Origin: Mallotus nudiflorus
Lineage: Eukaryota > Streptophyta > Magnoliopsida > Malpighiales > Euphorbiaceae
Length of the DNA: 64,000 nucleotides
Reading direction: 5' to 3'
Assembly (NCBI GenBank): GCA_947683625.1
Contig: CANTUR010000125.1
Coordinates: 2,232,001 to 2,296,000 of the forward strand
Below the pieces are notes generated by a model. The model made no database searches and was not told the DNA's origin. It saw only the letters and a list, made by a program, of their open reading frames with translations. This document shows, in pieces, positions 24,285-34,345 of this stretch (position 1 is the stretch's first letter; every line of letters starts with the position of its first letter). Both the position numbers and the translations under genes were made by a program.

Positions 24285-24411
24285 CTTATGAGAAAATGGA
24301 TTTAAATGACACATTAAGTGTAATTTTCAGGTTGAATTGTTAAAAAATATTATTTTGGGCTAAATTGAACTTTCACAAAAAATTCAAGGACCAAATCTAA
24401 ACTTATTCCTC
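24285..24411 (-). repeat. Right terminal inverted repeat
   Basis: Its reverse complement matches 22160-22300 in order, including TGTGTCATTTAAA and GTGAAAGTTCAATTT. Confidence 0.7.
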
Positions 24412-24639
24412 AATTTTTTTAATATTAATATTTTTAACGCTAGATTGAACATATTGATGTATTACAATTATTTCAATATAAATAATTTTTTTTATCATAC
24501 ATATTATTTATGTGTTGTTTAATAATATATGATTTTATTTGACTTATTATATAAATTAATATTTAAATTAATTAAAAGTAAAAAATTAAAAAAATAAAAA
24601 AGTTTGATGTGACCATAATATTTACGACTGAAAATCTGG

Positions 24640-24922
24640 CATTAATAATAAAACTCATTGCATTAACCATGGTTATGTTGGAGTTTGTAAAAGTATTTTT
24701 GGTCGCAACAAGTATTTGTAGTGGTCACAAAAAATACTTGTAGCGACCAAGATATTTCCTTTCACAAAAAGATTTTTGCAACCACTTACTTTTTCTAGTA
24801 GCAAAAGAGTTATAGCGGCGGAGCCAATTGCGACTGCATGCGACCGACATTTTTTGATCACACAATTTTTACATATTAGCGACTACATTTTTCCTTCGCT
24901 AATGATCATTTTTCTTGCAGTG
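24640..24922 (-). mobile_element. CACTA-like terminus (non-autonomous or solo end)
   Basis: Read from 24922 on the minus strand the block begins CACTGCAAGAAAAATGATC, close to the CACTACAAGAAAA end of plant En/Spm elements. Repeated short GTCGC/TAGCGACT-type motifs follow, as in CACTA subterminal regions. The opposite end was not found. Confidence 0.45.
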
Positions 24923-25208
24923 TTCTACTTATACTTGGAGAGTAAATTATCGTTGTTGGAAGCCATTCATGCATCCCCAAGCTCCACTAATTTTTATTTA
25001 TTAAAAATTATTATCAAAATTATTTATTATTTTAATAAATATTTTTATTAAAATATTTAATATTTATTTTATTAATTTATATATTTTGTTTTATTATTTA
25101 AAAATATATATTTTTTATAAATTTTGATAATATATTATAACATATAAATACTTAATCAATTTACAATTGATTCAACTTCATTCCAATACATCGAATCTAA
25201 TACTATCT
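24923..25208 (+). other. AT-rich DNA, nothing recognised
   Basis: Extremely A+T-rich, with no ORF, repeat or transposon end that I can support. Confidence 0.5.
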
Positions 25209-26030
25209 ATCACGTGGAAAATGCTAAAACCTTCTCTTTAAAGTCCTATAATGTTTTTAATGTACACACCAAATCCACTGGGTCACCATGACTCAAGCAA
25301 TTCAATCTTTTGTTGAACTCGTCAGACTCTGATGTGATTTCATTTATTAGGGGCAACTGTATAATCTTCACCCACCAATTGACATTTATTTTTTCTATTC
25401 AATTTTTTAAAGAATTAATTGTTGATCAAAATTTATGCCATTCAGATTTTTCAAAAGATTGATTGATAAGTTTACTGTTGGTGTAATCCAAAAATAATAA
25501 AATAATTTAAACAACAAAATTAATCTGTTAAAATAATTATTTCTGAAAGATATAAAAAAATTTAAATAAATATAAATTCACTTCTTGATATAATTATTTG
25601 ATATGAGTAAGATAAATAAAAAAAATTATTCATTACAGTTGAATTTTGTTATTTAATAATAATAAAATTTAAATCTTACATCTCATGAGATTTTACAAAA
25701 ATAATAGCTACTAAATTATACTCTTATTGATAATTTTTATTCATTTTCAATGATCATTGTTTCATATTTTGAGTATATTTTTATTTATAAAGATAGAAAG
25801 TCTTGCATATTTTATTTTATTTTTATTAATTAAATTTAAAATATAATCAATTGATAGAAATTATTTTTCGATAAATAATATCTTAAATTTTAACTATATT
25901 ATATATAAAAATATTACATTAATTATTAAAAAATTTTCATGGTACTTATAACCCTACTTATCCAGCCATTTAGCATATTATTTCTAGAATATATAAAAAG
26001 AACGTTGTCACATGTAATGCACTGTGACAT
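25209..26030 (+). repeat. Segmental duplication, copy 1
   Basis: Aligns in order with 27897-29430. Shared blocks include AATGCTAAAACCTT, CAATCTTTTGTTGAACTCGT, AATCTTCACCCA, AAAGAATTAATTGTTGATC and AATGATCA. The copies are diverged and AT-rich, with no coding content. Confidence 0.65.
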
Positions 26031-26097
26031 AATAAAAAAAATAATTTTTTACCTCAATAATAAAGAGAGATAATTAAATTAACAAAGAGCAAATTAG

Positions 26098-26799
26098 GTA
26101 GTTTCCATAACTCTTTTGTACCACTGTTCATCATCTTTCTCATTTTGTAGGCTAGAGAGACCAATTTCTGGCCATTTTTTGGTCAGATTTTGGTCTCCTC
26201 CTTAATTTCTCTTTGTATCTCGGATTGTTTTGCCTATAATAAATTATAATTTCTTAGGTTTAAATCCTACTTTGACTCCTTTTTGTGATGATTTTATCTC
26301 CTTTAATAGAGGAACTTTTTGGTCTCCATGGTATGAAGATTTGGATCAATTTTTTTATGATCAAAGCAAGAAGAAAAATTTTCCTGAGTTGTCACTTAAG
26401 CAATAGCCTACTGGAGCTATCAAAGGATCATTCCTCTTTCAGGCAGACTGAAAATCAGTCTTTAGCTGAAGCAGATCAGCAAACCTGTTTGAAAAGCTCC
26501 CTCTCCTGGAATTTCTCAAGTTCAATTGTGGTGTAAGTTACAGGCAAGAGTTAGGCTTATGAGTGGTTTTTGCTTTTCTAGACCTTCCCTTTCGGTTCTC
26601 CATGCAGAAGCTACGGCTATGCTTGTTGGTGTAATCTTTTTAGAATAGCTAATGGAGCTGCTGATTGGATTTCTAAACATTTTTCTGGTCTTCTTGTTAA
26701 TTCCAGTTGGACTTGTAATATTTCAGCAGACTTACTTGCAGTGTTGTACTCAGATGTCCATGGATAATAGAGTTAATGAAAAATCTTTGTTGAAAAAAA
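26098..26799 (+). mobile_element. LINE-like retrotransposed fragment with 18-bp target duplication
   Basis: The insert is flanked by perfect direct copies of TAACAAAGAGCAAATTAG (26080-26097 and 26800-26817) and ends in a short A-rich tail, GTTGAAAAAAA. Near its 3' end a broken frame reads LHAEATAMLVGV, then ANGAADWISKHFS and SADLLAVLYSDVHG. This resembles the RNase H-like tail of plant LINE/L1-type polyproteins. The 5' part has no recognisable reverse transcriptase, so the copy is truncated or internally deleted. The structure itself is strong; the exact LINE family is not. Confidence 0.75.
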
Positions 26800-26817
26800 T
26801 AACAAAGAGCAAATTAG

Positions 26818-27896
26818 TAAAATATCGTAAGTAATAATAAAGTGTTCATGTCGGTAACGGAACATTAAACATTTTTCATTTTAAAATCCCTCTTCTTTTT
26901 GGGTTGCATGTGAGTAATGGAGTAGTATAGGCTCCGTACATGAGACAGCTCGTTTCAAGGGCAACATTTATTAATATTTTATAATTAAAAATTTAAAACT
27001 TATTTTATTTATTCAATTATTATTATTATTTCTATACATATTACAAATATATATATATATATAATCTTAATAAAAAAGTAATAAAAATAAAATTATCGCA
27101 ATAATTTTTTAATTTTTGATTTTTATATTTAATTAAATTGTAATTTTAATTTATTAAAATTTTTAATTAATTATTTTCAAATATATACATTATTTATTTA
27201 TGCAAAATTCATAGATTTACAACTAGTTAACATCGATTTTATTAATTCTAATTATGATTGGTTATGACAAATAATTAGCAGATGATTTTAGAATGTTTTT
27301 GTTAAGAAAAGGTCTTTTAGTCTTCTACTACAACAACATTATTTTTTTCCCCTAAAAACAAAGCCAAAACAAAATCAACAAATTCTAATGCTTATAACTT
27401 TTTTTTTTTTAATTTTCCTTTACCATATTGTATTTGTGAAGATTAAAAATATTTAGCAAAAATTTTAACAATCATATTATATTGGTTGATAAAATATTAA
27501 AAAATAAAGTCACCTGCCTCTAAACCACAAACGTTTTAAGTGAAAACTGATTCTACAATTTGTAGTGTATGCCTATTATTTTTTTAACCCTATTTGCTTT
27601 GTTCTGATTTTTCTAGCTGTTGTTTTTTGAACGAATTTCTTTATTATTCCAGTCTTTTAGTTTTATTTCTTTCAAGTGGTTTTTTCACTTAAATTAATAA
27701 TTTTTTTTTGCTCATTAAAAAAAGAAAAAAAAAACATAATCTAGTTTTAGTTCTGGATCCGCAAACCGAGTGGACTCTTTTTTTTTTTTTTTACTAAATG
27801 CAAGGGGAGGTGGGTCTCGATGTCGCTCAACAGCCTAATCAGCTAGAACCTTTCCATGATATGTGACAATCTTCCTCAGATTTTTTAATAATCACA
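26818..27896 (+). other. AT-rich intergenic DNA
   Basis: Contains a (TA)n run at 27047-27063 and a 15-base T run near 27780. No gene or transposon was recognised. Confidence 0.5.
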
Positions 27897-29430
27897 TTAA
27901 CAATCTTGTGGATAATGCTAAAACCTTATCTTTCTAGTCTTTTAACGCACACGCTAACCTACCACGTTACCATAACTCAAGCAGCCCAATCTTTTGTTGA
28001 ACTCGTACTCTCATAGCGATTTCATTTCATTTATTTATTGTCGGTTACCAATATCTTAACTTTTTGAAATAATTATAAATTTAATATCTAAATTTTTCAA
28101 TTTTTTATTTGAGTGCTTATTTTTTTAATTAAGTATTTAAATTTACAAAAATATATCAATACAATATTTTCAGTGAATTTAATATTAATTAAGTGTTGAA
28201 TCAAATTAAATTAAATTTATTTTTATTTCAGTTATTAGTTATGTCATGTATCATATGTATTGTATTATTTAAAAAATAAAAATATCCTTATTACCTTATT
28301 AAATATTATGAATTGATAATACCATAGATGTAAAAGATGATAGAATAAGAGTAATTTTATCATTTAAATAATATAACACATGTGATAAAAAATATGATTA
28401 ATGACTTAAATAAAAGTGGATCACATTTGATATGACTGAGCATACAGTCAGTATTAAATCAGTTAGAAACATTATATTAATATGTTTTTTTAAAATTCAG
28501 ATATTTAATTGTAAAAAAAAAAATTAAACACTTAAATAGAAAAAATAGAAAAATTCAGATATTAAATTTATAATTTTTTATAATTTATTAAATTTTAATT
28601 AATTCACTTAGATAGAAAAATCATAAAGTTGATATATATTAATTTAATAATTAATTTAATATATATATACTTACTGTGGCTCAAGTCATTTATTGATAAA
28701 AAGTAATCTTCACCCATCAAAACTTCGTTAGCTAGTATGTCAATCAATTATTGTAATAAAACAAATAAACTTGTGTGAAGCTGACCTAGCCCACGTAGAC
28801 ACTTAAAAACTCAAAAAAAAAAAAGTATAGTTTTAAAAAATGTTATGATTTCATTTATTCCATTCAATGTTTTAAAGAATTAATTGTTGATCGAGGTATA
28901 AAAAATTATGCCATTCAATTTTAAAAAATTGATTCCTAATTTGGATGAATAGAAAAAATAATAAAATAGTTTAAACAAAAAAATTAATCGGTTAAAAAAT
29001 TATTTCTAAAAAAATATAAATAATTTAGTCTAAACAAATACAAATTTACTTTTTAATATAAGTGAGACAAATAAAATTTTTTGTACCTTATGTTTAGATT
29101 TTGTAATACAATGACACTAAAATTTGAAACTTATATTTCATAAGATCTTTGCCGAAAAGTGACCACTAGACTACTTATTTATTGATAACTTTTATTAATT
29201 TTCCTTTCATTCAATGATCAATTATTTTCTATATTGAGTGTATCTTTTATTCATAAAGGTAGATATTCTTACTTATTTTATTTTATATTTTATTAATTAA
29301 ATTTAACGAAATTTTAAATTTTAACCACAATTTTACACAAAAGTATTAAGTTAATTGTTAAAAATCTTTACTATTATTAAGGTACTACCCATCCATTCAG
29401 CGCAAACATGTAATGGATTACTATAAACTT
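27897..29430 (+). repeat. Segmental duplication, copy 2, with insertion
   Basis: Diverged copy of 25209-26030. It is longer because of a foldback insertion at about 28041-28686 and an extra stretch of about 120 bases near 28725-28850. Homology fades just after ACATGTAATG at about 29408. Confidence 0.65.
28047..28645 (+). mobile_element. Foldback/MITE-like element
   Basis: The left half (from TTATAAATTTAATATCT, about 28072) matches the reverse complement of the right half (to about 28577) over roughly 200-250 bases, so nearly the whole insert is one imperfect hairpin. Copy 1 of the segmental duplication lacks it, which marks it as an insertion. TATTTATTG and CATTTATTG on either side may be a target duplication. 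No ORF is present. Confidence 0.7.
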
Positions 29431-29939
29431 TGTACATGCCATAATCGTTCTCGTTTGTTTGATAAAGGAGTGCCATAGACTAGATTACCAATTTTCTCCT
29501 AAAACTTGACCTAATTCACGGTATCCCCCTTTGTTTGAAAATTGAATAATTTCATCTCTTAGTTTGTCTTACGCTAATACTTTAGTTATTTTGATAACTT
29601 TTTATGGTGAGTCTTTTATATTAAAAAACATTTAGTTTTCTCTATTTTAAAAAATAAACAATTTAATCTCTATGTAAAAAATTGAGGAACTAAATTATTT
29701 TATAGCATTTAAATAAAGGGATTGAATTATTTTATCTTTATAAAATAGATGGGATTTAATTTTTTCGATATAAGATACTTACTAAAAATTTTATCGAAAG
29801 AACTAAAGTGTTTTTTTTTAACAACAAAAGATTACAACTGAAAATTACATTTTATATATTAGTATTCGATTTTAAAATAAAAAGGAAAATTATGTAAATT
29901 ATGTAAAATCCTAAAAAAAAAAAAAGTAATTTGCTCTTT
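29431..29939 (+). other. Upstream region of the acyltransferase gene
   Basis: AT-rich, with no ORF. It presumably holds the promoter, but I recognise no specific regulatory motif apart from the TATA box listed next. Confidence 0.4.
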
Positions 29940-29947
29940 TATAAATA
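29940..29947 (+). promoter_or_regulatory. TATA box of the BAHD acyltransferase gene
   Basis: TATAAATA stands about 150 bases before the ATG, leaving a plausible 5' leader of around 120 bases. It is the only good TATA element in the 200 bases upstream. Confidence 0.55.
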
Positions 29948-30094
29948 CCGAACAGTTCTGCTATGGGATCTATTGTCTTCTTAACAAGAGACTTCTCTTT
30001 TTGCTCAAAAAAAAAAAAAAAAAAAAAAGGATACCTCTCTTTTGAATCATTTTAGCATATATCTTTTTGAATCATTTTGTGGGGACGTAGTAAG

Positions 30095-30906
30095 ATGAAG
30101 CTCATAGTAAAAGAGTCCACCATGATAACTCCAGCACAAGATTTACCCAATAAGCATCTTTGGCTATCTAACTTGGACGTGATGCACGAAAAAATTCACA
30201 TGCCTACACTTTATCTGTACAAGAAGTCGAATGGTTCTTGCTTTTCATTTGAAGTTAAAGCTCTAAAGGATGCAATGAGCAAAGTTCTTGTGCCATTTTA
30301 TCCTGTGGCTGGAAGGTTGGGAAGGGATGATAATGGCAGGCTTGAAATATATTGTAACAACAAAGGAGTGATGTTTATAGCAGCTGAGACAGACTGTGCA
30401 ATCGATGACCTTGGTGACTTTATGCGTAATATGGAACTTCTGCAACTCATCCCTACAGTAGATAATTCTTGTGGAATCTCTTCTTTCCCTCTTGCTATTT
30501 TCCAGGTACAAATTTCACTTTTTAATTTTTGGAAATTCTTATTAATTTTGATGTATCATATTTAAAGAAAAACACTTAGCTAATAGTCAGATTCATTACA
30601 CATATTTAACATTTTACTAATAAAAATAAAACATGTATTTATGAGTTATAAATCTAACTGTTATGTTAAATATATATATATATATATATATCCCCACAGT
30701 AGATAATTCTTGTGGAATCTCTTCTTTCCCTCTTGCTGTTTTTCAGGTACAAATTTCACTTTTTTATTTTTGGAAATTCTTATTAATTTTGATGTATCAT
30801 ATTTAAAGAAAAACACTTAGCTAATAGTCAGATTCATTACACATATTTAACATTTTACTAACAAAAATAAAACATGTATTTATGAGTTATAAATCTAACT
30901 GTTATG

Positions 30907-30942
<36 letters not shown>

Positions 30943-33900
30943 CCTTAATTTTCCTTACACTTTTATGTTGTTTCGGATTTTCCCATGTATTTTGATTTGT
31001 CTATATTGAGTCCCCATACTATTATTTTGGCATACATTAAATTTTTAATTTAAGATAAAATATAACGAAATATAATTAATTTAAGATAAAATATAAAAAC
31101 ATTTTGTATTTTATTTTAAATTAATTATATTTAATAATACAAATAAAATTATTAATTAAAATATATTATTTTTCAAATATTTATTGTAAAATAGTCTAAT
31201 TTAAAGAAATAATTTTTAAATCATTTAATTGAAATATTATTGAGTTTAAAATTTATTTAAAATATAACATAAATTATAATGTTGACAAAACTAGTTGAGT
31301 TTATCCAAGTATAAAAAAATTTATTCATATAAGATATATTAATTAAAATTTATAGAATTTAATTCAGAAAAAGTTTTTTATAGGATTTAATTGAAAAATA
31401 ATATAATAATTCATAAAACTACTGGTAATGTTGTTCCTAACCAACAGAAAATAGAAGACATAACTCCTATTTTATCCCCTGCACTTTTATTTTGGTCCGG
31501 ATTTATCTCTACACTTTTATTTCTCTACATTGAGTCCCCATATTATTATTTTGGCATACATTGAATCCTTAATTTTAAGATCCATTTGAGAAATTGAAAT
31601 TGCCGTTAAAATTAAAGACTCAATATATGCTAAAATAATAGTGTGAGGACTCAATGTAAGCAAATAAAAGTGCAGGGAAAAATTCAAAACAAAATAGAAG
31701 TGTAAGAGAGAAATTGGGGTTATGCCTAATATATCCAAAAGAGGTAATATTTAGTAAATGTTATATTTTAGAGTAAATTATAAAAATTCTCTAGTTAAAT
31801 ATATTAGTCAATATCTTCCTTTTAAAAAATATATATTAGGCTGAATACTCATTTTTCACACAATAACTTTACCCATTTGATCTATTGCATTTCTCAACTT
31901 TTAAATTTGTCTATTGCATATCTCAACTTCTATTTTGTACCTATATTACTCATGATTTAACATTTCAATTTTCTATTAAACATATGCATTACCAGCATAG
32001 ATAAACGATTGAAATCAAACAAATTCAGGCGCGTCTGTCACTATAGCACCATGGGTGATATAGACACAAAATAAAAATCGAGATGTGCAATAGGTAATTT
32101 TTAAAAGTTGAAGGGTGCAATAGATCAAAATAATAAAGTTTAGGGGTGAAAATGAACATTCGGCCTATTGAAATATATCCATGATATTTGACATGTCAGC
32201 ACATATTCTATACACGCGCTCTAATGCTCTGAATCATGAGTGATATAAATATAAAATATAAATTGAGATGTACAATAGACAAATTTAAAATTGAGGGGTG
32301 CAATAAAATAAAAAGATAAAAGTTCAAAAGTGAAAAGGAATATTTTGCCAAATATATTATGATGTTCTTAGATTTGTTTTTATTACACTAATTCATTCCT
32401 CCATTACTTTTACTGTCAATTATGGACTAAAGTGTAATTTTAACATAAAATAATTATTTTGGTCGTTAAGTTTTGTCTTTCTACAATTTATACTATTTTC
32501 ACTTATTTGACAATCATGTTACATTTAAATAAATTTTAGATTTTTTGCAAACTTATTTGGTTAGATTTTTCTTTAGTGTCAATATTTTTATTTAGATTTG
32601 CTCCTGATCAAAATTTTGAATTTCTTAAATTATTTTAAAAATTTATTCAAATTTTATAATATGAAAACTTATTTGCAACAATTTAATTCAATTAATTATG
32701 AGTAAACATAAATCCAAAGATTAACATTTATGCAAGATCTGATCAAATAAATATCAAACAATATAAAATCTATATTTTATTTGAATTAGAAAGATAAAAA
32801 ATTATGTTTTATCATTACGTCTTCCTTTTAATAATATCTTTCTTTAAAGAATTATAAATTTTGTTGAAAATAAAATTTGTATCATCCAAAATATTATGAA
32901 TAGCAGTATTATGATCTTTGTTTATATTTCATTGCATGTTTGTTTATTTGTTTCTAGAATTTAAAATTATTTTAAAGATGCATATATAATTCATATTTTT
33001 AATTTAAAATATGAAAATATTACTTTATATAAAAATTTATATTTATATTGTTAATTTAAACTATAAAATTTAAAATAATTGCATTTATTTTTAATTGTTA
33101 AAAATTAAAAAGTGATATAGATAATAAAAAATAAAAAATGGTGTGACCATTAGAAATATAAAACTATAAGGATTAAAAAGAAATAATTTGTGTTAATATT
33201 ATATTGTAGTCCATGACCTAACAACAAAATTGATGGAAAAATAAATTGGCATAACCTAAATGAAACTCATAAATGTTATAATGTATTTTTCAAAAAGAAG
33301 AGATCGACTAATATATTTAAGCAAATCTCAAAGATTTTAGTATGTTGATTAACTGAATGTATCTCGCGGTACATGGGCGACTATATGCTTACACGTGATT
33401 TGATAACATTACTAAGAACATATATTCTTCACTTAATGATAGGTAACAACATTCACATGTGGTGGAGTGTCTATTGGAATTCGATTTCACCATGTTTTAG
33501 GAGATGGTATTGCTGCTCTCAATTTCATCAACACATGGTGTGATGTAGCACGAGGAGCTCCTATGGCCTCTCCACCATTGATTGATCGGACCTTTCTTCG
33601 TAGCCAAGACCCACCAAAACCAAAATTTGAACACACTGGGTTTCTCCCTCCACTTACTATGAATGCCAGTTCCACTCAGAATCCAACTCAACGACAATCG
33701 ACTTGTTTCGAAATCCTTAAAATCACACCTCGTCTGCTTGACACATTGAAGACAAAGGTTAACACCAAAGATGGCAAAACCAAGTACAGTAGCTATCTGG
33801 TCCTGACTGCGCATATATGGCGTTGCATAAGCAAAGCTCGCGGCTTGGCTGATGATCAAGCAACCAAGCTATTCATAGCTGTTGATGGTAGAGCTAGATT

Positions 33901-34345
33901 GCACCCTCCAGTTTCGCACAACTATTTTGGCAACACAGTGTTCCCTGCTGCACCAGTTGCTTTATCTGGGGAGCTATCCTCGGAGACGTTGAAAGGCACT
34001 GTTGAAAGAATCGACAGGGAAATAAAGAAAATGGATGACGAGTATTTAAGATCAGCCATTGATTACTTGGGGTTGTTAGATGATTTTACGCCTATACTGC
34101 GAGGACCCGATAGCTTCCGAGGCCCAAACCTCAGCATTGTCAGCTGGATGAGGCTTCCATTTTATGAAGCTGATTTTGGGATGGGGAAGCCTGTGTTTGT
34201 CAGGTCAGCAAATCCACTTCCTGGCAAAGGATACATAATGCAAACTCCAACTCCAGACAAAGACGCTTGCTGGATATTGGTCATTTGCCTAGAACAAGAT
34301 TATATGCAATCATTTCTGAAACTGTTTGATGAGGTTTCGATTTGA
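30095..34345 (+). CDS. BAHD acyltransferase, shikimate O-hydroxycinnamoyltransferase (HCT)-like, two exons
   Basis: Exon 1 (30095-30505, 137 codons) and exon 2 (33443-34345) join in phase 0 at CAG/GTA with GT and AG borders, giving 437 residues, normal for the family. The start MKLIVKESTMITPA is the usual HCT N-terminus. The catalytic HxxxD box is HHVLGDG (residues 153-159, His154 and Asp158); the structural DFGWG box is DFGMG (381-385), a Trp-to-Met change. LVPFYPVAGRLGRD and SWMRLPFYEADFG are typical. BAHD enzymes move acyl groups from CoA thioesters in the cytosol. HCT joins p-coumaroyl-CoA to shikimate in lignin and chlorogenate synthesis. The single intron sits where HCT genes have theirs, but is long (2937 bp) and filled with repeats. 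No stop or frameshift is present. The acceptor could differ from shikimate (quinate, an amine, another alcohol); family membership is near certain, substrate is inference. Confidence 0.92.
30451..30935 (+). repeat. Tandem duplication (241 bp) of exon 1 end, splice donor and intron start
   Basis: Unit 1 (30451-30691) covers the last 55 bases of exon 1, the donor and the first 186 intron bases. Unit 2 (30692 to about 30935) repeats it with only a few changes and then a (TA)n tract. A second donor, CAG/GTACAAATTT, therefore lies at 30746/30747, exactly 241 bases after the real one. Confidence 0.9.
30944..31050 (+). repeat. Partial arm of the intronic foldback family
   Basis: Resembles the left arm of the foldback at 31458-31726; both share ATTGAGTCCCCATA, then TTATTTTGGCATACATT. 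No matching right arm was found beside it. Confidence 0.6.
31458..31726 (+). mobile_element. Foldback MITE in HCT-like intron
   Basis: The left arm (31458-31590) and the reverse complement of the right arm (31605-31726) match along about 120 bases; shared blocks are CTGCACTTTTATTT, CTACATTGAGTCC (CTTACATTGAGTCC in the other arm) and TTATTTTGGCATACATTGA. There is almost no loop, so the transcript would fold into one long hairpin. Confidence 0.75.
31846..32350 (+). mobile_element. Second foldback family in HCT-like intron, with an extra arm
   Basis: The left arm (about 31846-31970, with TTTGATCTATTGCATTTCTC and TCTATTGCATATCTCAACTT) pairs with the reverse complement of 32040-32168. A second right-arm-like block at 32237-32350 pairs with the same left arm and matches it better next to the loop (ACTCATGATT). 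This suggests a nested or partly duplicated element. Confidence 0.65.

Larger units (their letters stand above)
22160..24411 (+). mobile_element. Terminal-inverted-repeat element carrying gene fragments (Pack-type)
   Basis: The left end (22160-22300) and the reverse complement of the right end (24285-24411) align over about 130 bases, sharing GTGAAAGTTCAATTT, CAAAAT and ATGTGTCATTTAAA blocks in the same order. The 2 kb between them holds a PPR gene fragment and other exon-like DNA, and no transposase is seen. A non-autonomous DNA transposon that has captured host sequence is the best fit. I could not settle the exact ends or a target duplication, so the superfamily (Mutator-like or other) is open. 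Confidence 0.65.

Noticed and set aside
30077..30094. An upstream extension of the acyltransferase reading frame
   Set aside because: It would begin at TTG. The ATG at 30095 gives the usual family N-terminus.
33487..33859. Minus-strand ORFs of 62 and 120 codons over the acyltransferase exon
   Set aside because: Antisense shadows of a real, conserved coding exon.
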